From Xaviernesmea oryzae (GTDB lineage: Bacteria > Pseudomonadota > Alphaproteobacteria > Rhizobiales > Rhizobiaceae): a stretch of DNA of 64,000 nt. The first letter of the stretch is position 1. Every line of letters begins with the position of its first letter. The stretch lies in assembly GCF_900109605.1 (NCBI RefSeq), contig NZ_FOAM01000006.1, forward strand, positions 1 to 64,000. Reading direction: 5' to 3'. The notes below the pieces were generated by a model. The model worked only from the letters and a program-made list of their open reading frames with translations. It did no database searches and had not been told where the DNA came from. A program made the position numbers and the translations under genes. Below are positions 19,185 to 29,154 of the stretch, one piece after another.

Positions 19185-21125
19185 TTATTGCGGTTGCGGC
19201 AGGCCGCTTTCCGGTTCGTCGCCCTTCGCACCGCTCGGGCCATCCTTCTTCGCGCCGGTCGATGGAACGGCGGAGCCACGGTGCGGCGGGCTATCGTCGC
19301 CAAGGTCACGGGCCGGCTTGTCGCCCCGGATCAGCGCCTTGATCTCTTCACCGGTCAGCGTTTCATATTCGAGGAGGCCCTCGGCCAGAGCCACGAATTC
19401 GGAATGCTTTTCGGTGATGATCCGCTTAGCCTCTTCATAGGCCTCGTCGATCAGACGACGGATTTCATTGTCGATCTTCTGCGCGGTCGCTTCGGAGAGG
19501 TTCTTCGACTGGGCCACGGAATGGCCGAGGAAGACCTCCTGCTGGTTCTCGCCATAGGCAACCTGACCGAGCTGGTCGGAGAAGCCCCACTGGGTGACCA
19601 TCGCGCGGGCCAGCTTCGTGGCCTGCTCGATGTCGGAAGAGGCGCCGGAAGTGATGTTTTCCTTGCCGAAAGTCACCTCTTCGGCCACGCGGCCACCCAT
19701 CATGATGGCGAGGCGCGAGACCATCCACTTATAGCTCATCGAATAGCGGTCGCCTTCGGGCAGCTGCATGACCATGCCGAGCGCACGGCCGCGCGGAATG
19801 ATCGTCGCCTTGTGCAGTGGATCCGCCGCCGGCACGTTCAGCGCCAGAATGGCGTGGCCGGCTTCGTGATAGGCAGTCAGCTTTTTCTCGGCCTCGGTCA
19901 TGGCGGACGAGCGGCGTTCCGCGCCCATCATGATCTTGTCCTTGGCGTCCTCGAATTCCTGCATGGTGACGACGCGCTTGTTGCGCCGTGCCGCCATCAG
20001 CGCCGCCTCGTTGACGAGGTTCATCAGATCGGCACCGGAGAAGCCGGGCGTGCCGCGCGCAAGCGTCTTCAGATCGACATTGGGGGCGAGCGGAACGTTG
20101 CGGATGTGAACCTTGAGAATGCGCTCGCGGCCATTGATGTCTGGATTCGGCACGACGACCTGACGGTCGAAACGACCGGGACGCAGAAGCGCGGGATCGA
20201 GAACGTCGGGACGGTTGGTCGCGGCGATCAGGATGATCCCCTCATTCGCTTCGAAGCCATCCATCTCGACCAGAAGCTGGTTCAGCGTCTGCTCGCGCTC
20301 GTCATTGCCGCCGCCGAGGCCCGCGCCGCGATGGCGGCCGACGGCATCGATTTCGTCGATGAAGATGATGCAAGGCGCGTTCTTCTTGGCCTGCTCGAAC
20401 ATGTCACGGACGCGAGACGCGCCGACACCGACGAACATTTCCACGAAGTCGGAGCCCGAAATGGTGAAGAACGGCACATTGGCTTCGCCGGCGACGGAGC
20501 GGGCGAGCAAGGTCTTGCCGGTGCCCGGAGGACCGACCAGCAGCACGCCGCGCGGAATACGGCCGCCCAGACGCTGGAACTTCTGCGGATCGCGCAGGAA
20601 TTCAACGATTTCCTCGAGATCCTGCTTGGCCTCGTCGACGCCGGCGACGTCCTCGAAGGTCACGCGGCCATGCGCTTCGGTCAGAAGCTTGGCCTTGGAC
20701 TTGCCGAAGCCCATGGCACCGCGCGAGCCGCCCTGCATCTGGCGCATGAAGAACAGCCAGACGCCGAGGATCAGCAGCATGGGCAGCAGCGTGCCGATAT
20801 AGCTCAGGAAGCCGGAGGATCCGTCGGTTTCCGGACGTACCGTCACGGTGACGTTCTTGGCCTCCAGCCGCTCGGTCAAGGCCGTATCGACGGAGGGCGC
20901 ATAGGTCTGGAAAGTGGTGCCGCTCTCGGAATAATTGCCGACCACCTTATTGCCGGTGATCACGACTTCCTTCACACGGCTGCCGTCGACATCCTTCAGA
21001 AACTGCGAGAAGGGGATTTCACGCGAACCGCTGCGCTCCGCCGGCTGCTGAAACATGCTGAACAGCGCGATCAGCAGAAGAGCGATGATCGCCCAGAGGG
21101 CGAAATTACGAAAATTAGGGTTCAT
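19185..21125 (-). CDS. ftsH: ATP-dependent zinc metalloprotease FtsH
   Basis: FtsH is the membrane-anchored AAA+ protease that degrades misfolded membrane proteins and short-lived regulators. In 646 residues there are two transmembrane helices (about 8-26 and 106-127) flanking a periplasmic domain. The AAA domain follows with Walker A GPPGTGKT at 198-205, Walker [12 protein letters not shown] and the second region of homology [17 protein letters not shown], and the zinc protease motif HEAGH lies near residue 419. The C-terminal tail is low-complexity. It follows tilS on the same strand after a 190-base gap with its own upstream region, and ends at a terminator. Confidence 0.98.
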   Translation of the reverse strand: MNPNFRNFALWAIIALLLIALFSMFQQPAERSGSREIPFSQFLKDVDGSRVKEVVITGNKVVGNYSESGTTFQTYAPSVDTALTERLEAKNVTVTVRPETDGSSGFLSYIGTLLPMLLILGVWLFFMRQMQGGSRGAMGFGKSKAKLLTEAHGRVTFEDVAGVDEAKQDLEEIVEFLRDPQKFQRLGGRIPRGVLLVGPPGTGKTLLARSVAGEANVPFFTISGSDFVEMFVGVGASRVRDMFEQAKKNAPCIIFIDEIDAVGRHRGAGLGGGNDEREQTLNQLLVEMDGFEANEGIILIAATNRPDVLDPALLRPGRFDRQVVVPNPDINGRERILKVHIRNVPLAPNVDLKTLARGTPGFSGADLMNLVNEAALMAARRNKRVVTMQEFEDAKDKIMMGAERRSSAMTEAEKKLTAYHEAGHAILALNVPAADPLHKATIIPRGRALGMVMQLPEGDRYSMSYKWMVSRLAIMMGGRVAEEVTFGKENITSGASSDIEQATKLARAMVTQWGFSDQLGQVAYGENQQEVFLGHSVAQSKNLSEATAQKIDNEIRRLIDEAYEEAKRIITEKHSEFVALAEGLLEYETLTGEEIKALIRGDKPARDLGDDSPPHRGSAVPSTGAKKDGPSGAKGDEPESGLPQPQ

Positions 21126-21317
21126 TGAACTCCCCGGAACCTCATTTTCAGCAGCCGGAGATCCGCGCCTCCCTTGTCAGGGGCAAATCGCTCCGCCGGA
21201 CACGCCGACTTTTGCGTCTAACATAGGATTGCAGGAGAGGCTTGCCAAGGCAAAGCACGCCTTCGCTCTGGATTTCGTCCGGTAAATCTCTCGGCATCCT
21301 GAAAGAAACTTGTTCTT

Positions 21318-22688
21318 TTACCAGGGACCCGACTGCAGCAGGTCCGTCAGCGGCACGCGGATATAGCGTTCGCAGCCAATCAGGATGGCGATCTGGTCGG
21401 CAATCATCCGGTCGAAACACGGCAAAAACGTGTCGTATAGAGTGAGTGCCGGCCTGACGACAACCATGTCGCGGGTAACAGGACGATCATCTGCAAAGCT
21501 CAGCCGAAGGGCGGCTCGGGCGGCTCGGCGGACGACACCTTTTGGAACAGCATCGGCGATATCAGTGCCGGCATGACCGAGGGAAAGAGAAGCCGCGTCC
21601 CCTCCGCTTGAGAGCACCAGTGGTGCGGCGCCAAGATTGCGCACGTGATAGCGGCCATCCCAGAGCGCCTCCTGCCCCGAGAGCAGCCTCGTCACCGGCA
21701 GGTCGCGCGCCTCGCGGTAAAGAAAGAGACCTTCGCGGCGGCGGTCGAAGACCACGCCCGAGGCCGTCATCCGTCCGGGCATGCCACCTTGCAGGAAGGT
21801 CGCCACCCGCCCCATGGTCTCGCGCCCTACCGGCATGGCCTTGCCGCCCATGGCGGCCGCCAGAAGGGCGATGGCGCGTGCCGTATCGTCCTCGCCGGCG
21901 CTCGCGCAGAGCCTCGGCGAAAGCCGCAGGATCCCCTCCCCGACGCTTGCGGCCTCCTCACCCATCAGCGCGGCGATGCGTGCGCCCGACGCCGCTCGGT
22001 CGCTGGCTTTCGAAAAAGGGAAGAAAGGCCGAGGCTGCAGGCACGCCGGCTCCATGGACTGGCGCAGCCGAACGCGCTCGAAACGAGGATTGTCATTGCT
22101 CGGATCGTCGATGAAGGCCTGTCCGAGAGACTGAAGGTAAAGGCGGATCTGCGCGCGGCTGAGCGGAAGGAAAGGACGGAGCAGCCAAACCTGGCCAAAG
22201 AGCAGCACTGCCGGCGCCATGCCAGCCAGCCCTGGTTGGCCAGGCGCGGAGCGCAGACTGCGCATGGCGATGGTTTCCGCCTGATCATTCGCTGTATGGC
22301 CGCTGAGGATCGCCTGCGCATCCCGCGCCTGGGCCACATCGACAAGCAGCCTGTAACGCGCCAGCCGCGCGGCCGCCTGAAGCCCGGAGGCTGGCTTTTC
22401 CCCCTCCCAGCGACGGATGTGGTGAGCGATGCCCAGCTGTGCGCATAGCGCCGCCATGGCACGCGCCTCGTCCGCGGAGGCCGGGCGCAATCCATGATCG
22501 ATGGTGCAGGCTTCGAGGCTAAGGCCGGGATGGCGCGGCAGAGCCGCATGCAAAGCGCGCAGCAGCCCGGTGGAATCGCTGCCGCCTGACAAGGCGCAGA
22601 TCAGCCGCGCGGGGGACCGAAAGCGCTGCAGCATGTCGTCCGCCGCAATTGCCACAGGATCGGTCAAGGCATCGGCGAGAGTGGGCAT
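21318..22688 (-). CDS. tilS: tRNA(Ile)-lysidine synthase
   Basis: TilS attaches lysine to C34 of tRNA-Ile(CAU) so that it reads AUA, an essential step. The PP-loop ATP-binding motif SGGSDS lies at residues 34-39, followed by CTIDHGLRPASADEA and LSGHTANDQAET segments typical of the family. The C-terminal part is the weaker TilS substrate-binding region. I take ATG 22688 (MPTLADALTD), which gives 456 residues and the normal distance to SGGSDS; a GTG at 22760 would add 24 residues of unlikely composition. It lies between cpoB and ftsH on the same strand, as in other Rhizobiales. Confidence 0.95.
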   Translation of the reverse strand: MPTLADALTDPVAIAADDMLQRFRSPARLICALSGGSDSTGLLRALHAALPRHPGLSLEACTIDHGLRPASADEARAMAALCAQLGIAHHIRRWEGEKPASGLQAAARLARYRLLVDVAQARDAQAILSGHTANDQAETIAMRSLRSAPGQPGLAGMAPAVLLFGQVWLLRPFLPLSRAQIRLYLQSLGQAFIDDPSNDNPRFERVRLRQSMEPACLQPRPFFPFSKASDRAASGARIAALMGEEAASVGEGILRLSPRLCASAGEDDTARAIALLAAAMGGKAMPVGRETMGRVATFLQGGMPGRMTASGVVFDRRREGLFLYREARDLPVTRLLSGQEALWDGRYHVRNLGAAPLVLSSGGDAASLSLGHAGTDIADAVPKGVVRRAARAALRLSFADDRPVTRDMVVVRPALTLYDTFLPCFDRMIADQIAILIGCERYIRVPLTDLLQSGPW

Positions 22689-22778
22689 GGGAGCAATCCA
22701 AGGGCATTCTGCGGCACAAGGCGCGCGGCTGGGCCGGAAAAAGGACCGCTGAGCAAACACGCCGGACGGCGCGTCAGC

Positions 22779-23771
22779 TCAACAGGCCAGACGGCTCATT
22801 TCGCTCGTCACCTTGGTTTTGACGGCCTGGGATGCCTTGGGATAGCGCTTGTTGACCTCGCGCAAGGTGGCGCAGGCGGTTTCCTTGTTGTCCAGCTTGG
22901 ACAGCGACATGCCAAGCTTCAGCAGCATTTCCGGCGCCTTCGGCGATTTGCCATAGGTCTGATGCGCATTGAGGAAGGTCTTGGCGGCGTCGTTGAATTT
23001 CCCTTGGGAATATTGTGCTTCGCCCATCCAGAAGCTGGCATCGGCGGCCTTGTCGCTCTTGGGGAAGGAATCGAGATAATCGCGGAACTCGCCCTCTGCC
23101 ACGGCATAATCGCCCGCGAGAACATGGCCATAGGCGGACTGGTAGAGATCGGCGTCGCTGTTGAGCGCTGCCGTGCGAGTCGGGGCCTGCGTCTGGGCCG
23201 GCGCGGAAGGCTGGGGCGCGGCGGTGGCCGACAGGGACTGCCCCTCGGAATCGAGAATGATCTGACCGAGGTCGCTCGGCGGGGCGCCCGTCGTGGCTGA
23301 GCTGCCAGCGGAATTGCGGGCGGAAAGACCGGGCTCCTGCCCGGTCGAGGCCGCCGGGCTCTCCGTCGCGGGGACGGAGGCCTGGTCTTGCGTGCGCGGG
23401 GTTTCGAGCGCGCTCTTCTTCTTCGGGGCTGCAGCACCGCCGCCGCCACCCTTTTCGAGATCCTGGAAGCGGAACTCGTTGTCCTCCTGGAACTTGCGGA
23501 TCTGCTCCTGCATCTGGAGGAGCTGGAAGCTCATCTCCTCGATGCGGCCATTGAGCGAGCGGACCTGCTCCTCGAGCTGGCCGATGCGGCCGGCCTCGCT
23601 CGACTGCACCTTGATCACTGGCGCAGCAGACGGCCGCGCCGGCGGCGATGTCGCCTCGCCGCGGTGCAGAGCCTGATCGATCAGGGCAGAGAGCGGCATG
23701 GCGGTTACCGGCAGCACCGAGGCCGAAAAGGCCAGAACCCCGATCGTTGCCGCCACGGCGAAGTGTTTCAT
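22779..23771 (-). CDS. cpoB: Tol-Pal cell division coordinator CpoB (YbgF)
   Basis: CpoB is a periplasmic protein that links Tol-Pal constriction to peptidoglycan synthesis at the septum. The 330-residue protein has a signal peptide (hydrophobic segment to about residue 24), a coiled-coil segment (about 55-100, IGQLEEQVRSLNGRIEEMSFQ) that trimerises in relatives, a Pro/Ala/Ser linker, and C-terminal TPR repeats (about 205-325: DLYQSAYGHVLAGDYAVAE and ASFWMGEAQYSQGKF). It is the last tol-pal gene in the usual order and precedes tilS. A gap of 535 bases separates it from pal. Confidence 0.95.
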   Translation of the reverse strand: MKHFAVAATIGVLAFSASVLPVTAMPLSALIDQALHRGEATSPPARPSAAPVIKVQSSEAGRIGQLEEQVRSLNGRIEEMSFQLLQMQEQIRKFQEDNEFRFQDLEKGGGGGAAAPKKKSALETPRTQDQASVPATESPAASTGQEPGLSARNSAGSSATTGAPPSDLGQIILDSEGQSLSATAAPQPSAPAQTQAPTRTAALNSDADLYQSAYGHVLAGDYAVAEGEFRDYLDSFPKSDKAADASFWMGEAQYSQGKFNDAAKTFLNAHQTYGKSPKAPEMLLKLGMSLSKLDNKETACATLREVNKRYPKASQAVKTKVTSEMSRLAC

Positions 23772-24306
23772 GGCTCAAACGTCCCTTAAGGCAGCCACCC
23801 ACCCGCGCGTCCTTCATCGGCGCCGGAGAGGAGCGAGCTGCGAAAACCATCCGGAAGCCGGGGAACGCGACGCGCGAAATCATTTCGCCGACACGCCTCG
23901 GCAAGGTGAAAGTGCCATACGAACGTTTCAGGGACAGCACGTCCCTCTCACGGGCGCATGGCATGGTCCAAGAGCCGCACGCAGGTCACGTGCGGAAGGC
24001 TTGCAGCCGAGCTGCCGCGTCCACAAGGAACGGCCCCAGGAATTCGTGAGGCGCCTCGCGCGGTCGCAGGCATTTTTTCCAGTTGCCGTCAAAAAGCAAC
24101 CGGACTTCGGTCAAACTATGACAAACGCAAAAGGCGGCCCCTGGTCCGGACCGCCCCGCAACCTGCGAAACGCAAGAGGCCGGCTAGGCCGAACCCATCA
24201 AGCGGCAGAGGCAAGTGCCCGCGACGCCGTGAGGTCCAGCATGATGGCCTGATACCCGTGCAAGGCGGCAGGGGCGCCAAGGCCCCGGCCCTCCTCACGC
24301 CGCGAT
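23772..24306. other. Long non-coding gap between pal and cpoB
   Basis: No convincing gene is seen in either strand. It holds the pal terminator (24128-24156), a small stem-loop with GGGAC/GTCCC arms at 23931-23945, and a GCACG/CGTGC pair near 23978. A separate minus-strand promoter for cpoB probably lies in the part next to the gene, but I cannot place it with confidence. Confidence 0.55.
24128..24156 (-). terminator. Probable terminator after pal
   Basis: On the minus strand GGCGG (24151-24155 in plus coordinates) pairs with CCGCC (24133-24137) around a 13-base loop that can itself fold, and TTTTGCG follows. It sits about 150 bases past the pal stop codon. Confidence 0.6.
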
Positions 24307-24846
24307 TTACATGCCAGCGCCGCCCAGAACGGTGACGGCGCGGCGGTTCTGCGACCAGCAGGAAATATCGTCGCAAACGGCAACCGGCTTTTCCTTGCCG
24401 TAGGAGATCGTCTTGATACGGCTGGCGGGAATGCCGCGCGAGACCAGATAGTCGCGGGCTGCGGCGGCGCGACGGGCACCGAGTGCCAGGTTGTATTCGC
24501 GCGTGCCGCGCTCGTCGGCATGGCCTTCTACCGTGATCGGATACTTCGAATAGCGCTGCAGCCACTGGGCCTGCTTGTCGAGCGTCGCCTGGGCATCGCC
24601 GCGCACGGACGACGAGTCCGTGTCGAAGAAGATGCGGTCGCCGACATTGACGGTGAAATCCTGCTGGGAGCCAGGCGTGGCCGAGCCGCCAGCGCCGCCG
24701 TTCAGGCCGAGATCACCGGCGCTGTTGGGCAGGTTCTTCTTCGAGGCGCAGCCGGCGATGGACAGCGTGAGGAAGAGCGCGATGGCCACGGGGTTGCGGG
24801 CGATGGACTGCATGCGGCCTGCGGCCGGAACGGGAATGCGGCTCAT
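24307..24846 (-). CDS. pal: peptidoglycan-associated lipoprotein Pal
   Basis: Pal is an outer-membrane lipoprotein that binds peptidoglycan and TolB, keeping the outer membrane attached during division. The signal peptide ends in a lipobox LSIAGC with the lipidated Cys at residue 33, followed by ASKKNLPNS. The OmpA-like domain (about 75-179) contains IFFDTDSSSV and the peptidoglycan-binding segment VEGHADERGTREYNLALG. The C-terminal SQNRRAVTVL is typical. The ATG at 24846 has a GGAGA Shine-Dalgarno. Length 179 is usual. It lies downstream of tolB on the same strand after a 407-base gap. Confidence 0.97.
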   Translation of the reverse strand: MSRIPVPAAGRMQSIARNPVAIALFLTLSIAGCASKKNLPNSAGDLGLNGGAGGSATPGSQQDFTVNVGDRIFFDTDSSSVRGDAQATLDKQAQWLQRYSKYPITVEGHADERGTREYNLALGARRAAAARDYLVSRGIPASRIKTISYGKEKPVAVCDDISCWSQNRRAVTVLGGAGM

Positions 24847-25253
24847 GGGCCGGTCTCTCCTTCAAGGATGGTCTTAACGATCAGAGTTGCCAGACGGTAA
24901 CCGGAAACGGTTACTTTTTATGCACCGCTCTTGGTTAAAGAAGTTTCAAGATACGCCTCCCGATGGGGCTAATCAGCACTTTGCGGCAGGAAGGCGGCAA
25001 GGGTGCCAAGACATGGCCGCAAGCGCGCCATCTTCCCGCCCGCCTCTCGCCAAAACCGCAGCAATTCAAACAGGGCCGCGGCAGGCACCTGTTTTTTCTG
25101 CACAATCACCCATCGTCCAAAAGACGAAGCGCTTGAACAGCGGCGGCTATCCAAGCGCTTCAGGCGCTTTGCCATTAGCGTGAGCCTGAGGATCGGCCCG
25201 GCAGACAGAGGGTTAAGAGCAATGATTGCAAAGGCGATTCGCCCTAGCTCGCA
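24847..25253. other. Non-coding gap between tolB and pal
   Basis: No gene is seen. Two structures stand out. A short hairpin at 24894-24912 (GTAACC/GGTTAC with a T-run on the plus side) lies in the pal leader. A perfect 10-bp inverted repeat at 25126-25135 and 25152-25161 is followed on the minus strand by CGTCTTTTGG and may be a tolB terminator. pal probably has its own promoter in the A+T-richer part near 24900-24960. Confidence 0.55.
25126..25161 (-). terminator. Possible terminator downstream of tolB
   Basis: GAAGCGCTTG at 25126-25135 is repeated in inverted form at 25152-25161, a perfect 10-bp stem with a 16-base loop. On the minus strand the sequence CGTCTTTTGG follows. The T-tract is short, so termination is only probable. 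Confidence 0.5.
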
Positions 25254-26558
25254 CTATTCCAACAGCGGCGACCACGCCGGATCGGACGCGAAGCCCTGGG
25301 TCGGGATCAGCTGTTCGTTATAGCCGGTCAGATCGATCGAGTAGAGCTGCGGGCCGCCCGCGCCGGCATTCTGGCGGAAGAACATGATGACGCGGCCATT
25401 GGGCGCCCAGGTCGGGCCTTCATTATGGAAGCCGCTGGTCAGGATGCGCTCGCCCGAACCATCCGGCTTCATCACGCCGATCGAGAACTTGCCGCCCGAC
25501 TGCTTGGTGAAAGCGATCAGATCGCCGCGCGGCGACCAGACCGGCGTCGAATAGGCGCCGTCGCCGAAGGAGATGCGGGACTGACCGGAGCCATCGGAGC
25601 CCATGACGTAAAGCTGCTGCCGTCCGCCGCGGTCGCTTTCGAAGACGATGCGGCCGCCATCGGGGGCGTAGGAGGGCGAAGTATCGATCGCCGATGTCGA
25701 GGTCAGGCGCGTGGTCGTGCGCGAGCGCAGGTCCATCGTGTAGATATTGGCATTGCCGTCCTGCTGAAGGCTCATGATGACACGCTGGCCATCGGGCGAG
25801 AAGCGCGGTGAGAAGGTCATGCCGGGGAAGTTGCCGACCACCTCGCGCTGCCCGGTCTCAAGCTGCAGCAGGTAGACACGGGGCTGCTGCCCCTCGAAGG
25901 ACATATAGGTGATTTCCTGCTTGTTCGGCGAGAAGCGCGGCGTCAGCACGATATCGTTGGAATTGGTGAGCGCACGCGAGTTGAAGCCGTCCTGATCCAT
26001 GATCGCCAGCTGGCGCTTGCGCGCCGTCTTCGGGCCGCTTTCGGCGACATAGACGATGCGCGTGTCGAAATAGCCCTTCTCGCCGGTCACGCGCTCATAG
26101 ATCGCATCGGCGATGATATGGGCGACGCGGCGCCAGTTTTCCGGCTGGGTGAAGAATTGCTGGCCGGTCATCTGCTGATTGGCGAAGACGTCCCACAGGC
26201 GGAACTCCGCCTTGAGGCGGCCGTCGCCCTCCTGCGTCACCCGGCCGGTGACCAGCGCCTGGGCGTTGATGACCTTCCAGTCGTCAAAGCGCGGCGCGGC
26301 ATCCGGATTGGAAACCTTTTCGATAAAGGCCGAGCGGTTGATCGGCGCGAACAGGCCGGAGCGCTTGAGATCCGCGGCCACCACGTCCGAGATCTTCCGC
26401 CCCAGGTCGCCTTGGAGGAAGTCAGTTACCGCGATCGGCATCGGCTCGACATTGCCGCGGTTGATGTTGATCTCGACCCGGGCTTCGGCAGGCGCGGCGG
26501 CCAGGGCAGCCATACCGGTTGCGGCACCGGCTAGTTGGAAGAACGTACGTCTCAGCAT
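25254..26558 (-). CDS. tolB: Tol-Pal system beta-propeller protein TolB
   Basis: TolB is the periplasmic member of the Tol-Pal complex that binds Pal and TolA. The 434-residue protein has an N-terminal signal with an RR pair ([11 protein letters not shown]) that resembles a twin-arginine signal although a Sec route is also possible. The amino-terminal domain (about 27-160) contains [11 protein letters not shown], and the C-terminal six-bladed propeller shows repeated PD40 units such as [25 protein letters not shown] and [11 protein letters not shown]. It is downstream of tolA, from which it is separated by a palindromic repeat element. Confidence 0.97.
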   Translation of the reverse strand: MLRRTFFQLAGAATGMAALAAAPAEARVEININRGNVEPMPIAVTDFLQGDLGRKISDVVAADLKRSGLFAPINRSAFIEKVSNPDAAPRFDDWKVINAQALVTGRVTQEGDGRLKAEFRLWDVFANQQMTGQQFFTQPENWRRVAHIIADAIYERVTGEKGYFDTRIVYVAESGPKTARKRQLAIMDQDGFNSRALTNSNDIVLTPRFSPNKQEITYMSFEGQQPRVYLLQLETGQREVVGNFPGMTFSPRFSPDGQRVIMSLQQDGNANIYTMDLRSRTTTRLTSTSAIDTSPSYAPDGGRIVFESDRGGRQQLYVMGSDGSGQSRISFGDGAYSTPVWSPRGDLIAFTKQSGGKFSIGVMKPDGSGERILTSGFHNEGPTWAPNGRVIMFFRQNAGAGGPQLYSIDLTGYNEQLIPTQGFASDPAWSPLLE

Positions 26559-26646
26559 GGAGTTACAGCCTTTCAGCCATTCATATCGTCAAAGTTCGAG
26601 CGCGCCGGCACTGTTTTCGCGGACCACCTTGCGCGCAGTCGCAAGC

Positions 26647-26742
26647 GTCTGGAGCATTGCCGGTGAAAGTCGGATCACCCTGATGCTCTTTGTTGTTGCG
26701 CATGATCCGGCGATGAAGCGATCTCGCTTCATCCGGACATGC
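26647..26742 (-). repeat. RIME-like intergenic repeat between tolA and tolB
   Basis: Two adjacent imperfect palindromes are visible: one pairs AGCAT/ATGCT and GGTGA/TCACC arms (about 26654-26687), and the other is a long hairpin with GATGAAGCG and CGCTTCATC arms (about 26700-26742). Read on the minus strand it aligns in layout with the element at 60358-60461: palindrome, a GCxAAxACAAA spacer, second palindrome, and an ATGCTCCAGxC end. The size (about 100 bases), two-palindrome structure and intergenic location fit a RIME element. In the tol mRNA it would form strong stem-loops between tolA and tolB. Confidence 0.7.
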
Positions 26743-26743
26743 T

Positions 26744-27913
26744 TCAGAAGCCCATCTCGCTCGGGTCGAAATTCAGCACCATCTCGCTCCAGTCATCATA
26801 TTTGTCCGGTGGCAGCCCCTTGAGCGGCAGCGATTTCATGATCGCGCGGCGAACACCGCCCTCATGCGTTCTGCGTGCCGCGTCGGACCCGCCGGACGAG
26901 GAAATTTCCGGCTGTCCGATGATGTTGCCGTCACGGTCGAGATGCAGCGTGACCTTGATCAGGATACCGGCCGTATCGGCGATGCCTGGAATGATCGACC
27001 AGTTGCCCTGGATCTGCTGCTTGATCGCATCCTTGTCGCTCTGCGACAACGTCGAGCCGCCCGTCGTCTTCTTGCCGCCGAGTGCTGCCGTCTGGGTCGA
27101 GCGCTTGGCGCCGCCACCAGACGAATCCTGCTTGTTCAACAGGCTGGAGATCTCGTCGGCGTTGAAGTCGCTCTGCTTGGCGGAGGCGGATTTCTTCGCA
27201 TCCTTCTTGCCCTCGTCGGCCTTGCGATCCGGCGTCTTGGCCGTCTGCGCCGGCGGGGTCGCCTTGGCCTGTTCAACCGGCTTCGGCGGCTCAGGTTTCG
27301 GCTCGACCTTCGGCTTGGCCATCGGCGCCGGCACCTTGTCCGGCAAGGCCTCGGCGTCGGGCTTCTCGATCGGCTTTTCTTCCGCCTGCTCGGGCTCTTC
27401 CTTCGGCGGCGGAGGCGCCTCGGTCTTCGTTTCGGGCTTTGGCGGCTCGGGGCGCGGCTGCGGCGTCACCTCTGCCTTCGGCGTGGGAAGTGCTGCCACC
27501 TCGGTGGCCGGCGTTGCCGGCGGCTTCTCGTCCACGAGCTCGGGCTTGTCCTGCGGGGTCGGCTCGGGGGTCGGCACCGGCGTTTCCGCAGCCTTGGGCG
27601 CGGCGCTCGATTCCTTTTCCAACGGCTTGGCTTCGGGGCGTGGCGGCGTCTTCAGGTCGACGCTGTTTTCGCCCAGATTCTCGGCATTTTCCACGACATC
27701 CGGCCGCTTGGTCGGCGCGGGCGCGGCCTTCTCAGCCTTGGGCGCCTTCTTATCGCCCTGCTGGATCTGCGTCAGCTCCTCCACCGGCACGATATCGACA
27801 GGCATCGCCTCGGTATCCGCCACTTCGAAGTGTGCCGGACTGCCGAGCGAGATCATCGCCCAGGCAAGAACCAGGACGTGAAGCGCTGCCGATGTCGCGA
27901 TACTGCCTCTCAT
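26744..27913 (-). CDS. tolA: cell envelope integrity protein TolA
   Basis: TolA spans the periplasm and couples the TolQR proton motor to TolB-Pal. The 389-residue protein has one N-terminal transmembrane helix (about 8-25), a long Pro/Glu/Lys/Ala-rich middle region (about 45-270) and a C-terminal TonB/TolA-like domain (about 290-389) with LSQSDKDAIKQQIQGNW, VTLHLDRDGNIIG and ALPxxG-type spacing near the end. Low conservation of the middle is normal in this family. It lies 10 bases after tolR and is followed by the RIME-like repeat. Confidence 0.95.
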   Translation of the reverse strand: MRGSIATSAALHVLVLAWAMISLGSPAHFEVADTEAMPVDIVPVEELTQIQQGDKKAPKAEKAAPAPTKRPDVVENAENLGENSVDLKTPPRPEAKPLEKESSAAPKAAETPVPTPEPTPQDKPELVDEKPPATPATEVAALPTPKAEVTPQPRPEPPKPETKTEAPPPPKEEPEQAEEKPIEKPDAEALPDKVPAPMAKPKVEPKPEPPKPVEQAKATPPAQTAKTPDRKADEGKKDAKKSASAKQSDFNADEISSLLNKQDSSGGGAKRSTQTAALGGKKTTGGSTLSQSDKDAIKQQIQGNWSIIPGIADTAGILIKVTLHLDRDGNIIGQPEISSSGGSDAARRTHEGGVRRAIMKSLPLKGLPPDKYDDWSEMVLNFDPSEMGF

Positions 27914-27923
27914 TGTCGAAGCT

Positions 27924-28376
27924 TTATCCGTTCGTCTTCTGCTGGGTGACCAGGCCTATATTCTTGAAGCCTGCCGTCTGGATGCGCGCCATCACGTCGG
28001 CGATGACGCCATAAGGGGCGGTGGCATCGCCGCGCACGAAGATGCGCTCATTATAGCCCGTCGTGGCGATCGCCTGCAGCTTGGCCACCACCTCTTCGGC
28101 GGGGATCGGCGTTTCCTGCAGATAGATCTCGCCGGAATTCTTGATCGAGATGGTGATCGGCTGCGTCTGGGCGTTCAGTGCCTTGGCCTGCGTTTCCGGC
28201 AGGTCGATCGGCACGCCGACCGTCATCATCGGCGCGGCGACCATGAAGATGATCAGAAGCACGAGCATGACGTCGACGAGCGGCGTTACGTTGATCTCGC
28301 TGATAGCGCCCTTGCGCCGTCCGCGCCGTCCGCGCCGACCGCCAGAGCCCGCCCCTCCGCCGACTGCCATGCCCAT
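27924..28376 (-). CDS. tolR: TolR, proton-channel subunit of Tol-Pal
   Basis: TolR, an ExbD-family protein of 150 residues, works with TolQ as an inner-membrane proton-driven motor. A Gly/Arg-rich N-terminus precedes SEINVTPLVDVMLVLLIIFMV, the single transmembrane helix with the conserved proton-carrying Asp in PLVDVML. A periplasmic domain follows (ISIKNSGEIYLQETPI, IFVRGDATAPYG). It is located 61 bases after tolQ and 10 bases before tolA, in one operon. Confidence 0.97.
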   Translation of the reverse strand: MGMAVGGGAGSGGRRGRRGRRKGAISEINVTPLVDVMLVLLIIFMVAAPMMTVGVPIDLPETQAKALNAQTQPITISIKNSGEIYLQETPIPAEEVVAKLQAIATTGYNERIFVRGDATAPYGVIADVMARIQTAGFKNIGLVTQQKTNG

Positions 28377-28437
28377 GGGATCTGTCCTTCTTTCAAGCAG
28401 GCCAAGGGCGCCTGTCTCGGCGCCGGGCCTTCAAGCC

Positions 28438-29154
28438 TTATTGCGCCGCCTGGCGCGTCTGCATCTTCTCGTCGATCTGGCGCGAGAGGATGGCGGAGAA
28501 TTCGTCGGCAAAGCCTTCCATGCGCGCCGTCATCTTGCCGGCATCGGCGGTGAACTTGTTGTAGGCGATGACAGCGGGAATAGCGGCGACCAGGCCGATG
28601 GCGGTGGCCAGCAGCGCCTCGGCAATACCGGGCGCGACGACCGCGAGGTTGGTGGACTTCGAGCCGGCAATTGCCTGGAACGAGGTCATGATCCCCACGA
28701 CCGTGCCGAACAGGCCGATAAAGGGACCGGCCGAGCCGATGGTGGCGAGCGAGCCGAGCCGCGCTTCCAGCCCTTCGGCCTCGCGCGCCAGCGTCACGTC
28801 CATGGCCTTGTCGATGCGCATCTGCAGGCCGATCGGCGAACGCGCACCGCGCTCGAAACTCTTCTTCCATTCGCGCATGGCGGAGACGAAGATTGCCGCC
28901 ATTCCCGTAGGATTGCGATCCGACAGCGTGCGGTAGAGCTCTTCCAGCGATTGACCCGACCAGAAGACCTGTTCGAAATTGTCGGCCTGCTTGCGCGCGC
29001 GGGCAAAGCGCACCGACTTGTCGACCACGATCGCCCATGTCCAGACCGAGGCGCCGATAAGCCCCAGCATGACGAGCTTTACGACGAGGCCCGCCTGCAT
29101 GAAGAGCGACCACAGCGTCACGTCCGTCGTCGCCGCCAGTCCAACCTGTTCCAT
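28438..29154 (-). CDS. tolQ: TolQ, proton-channel subunit of Tol-Pal
   Basis: TolQ, an ExbB/MotA-family protein of 238 residues, has three transmembrane helices: near residues 15-38, about 130-160 (LATIGSAGPFIGLFGTVVGIM) and about 170-200 (IAEALLATAIGLVAAIPAVIAYN). These surround TolR to form the proton path. The cytoplasmic loop lies between helices 1 and 2. It heads the tolQRA run after a 334-base intergenic region that probably contains the operon promoter. Confidence 0.97.
   Translation of the reverse strand: MEQVGLAATTDVTLWSLFMQAGLVVKLVMLGLIGASVWTWAIVVDKSVRFARARKQADNFEQVFWSGQSLEELYRTLSDRNPTGMAAIFVSAMREWKKSFERGARSPIGLQMRIDKAMDVTLAREAEGLEARLGSLATIGSAGPFIGLFGTVVGIMTSFQAIAGSKSTNLAVVAPGIAEALLATAIGLVAAIPAVIAYNKFTADAGKMTARMEGFADEFSAILSRQIDEKMQTRQAAQ

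Noticed and set aside
23772-24306. A hidden small gene in the pal-cpoB gap
   Set aside because: Open frames there lack ribosome-binding sites and recognisable protein composition; the gap contains terminator-like and hairpin structures only.
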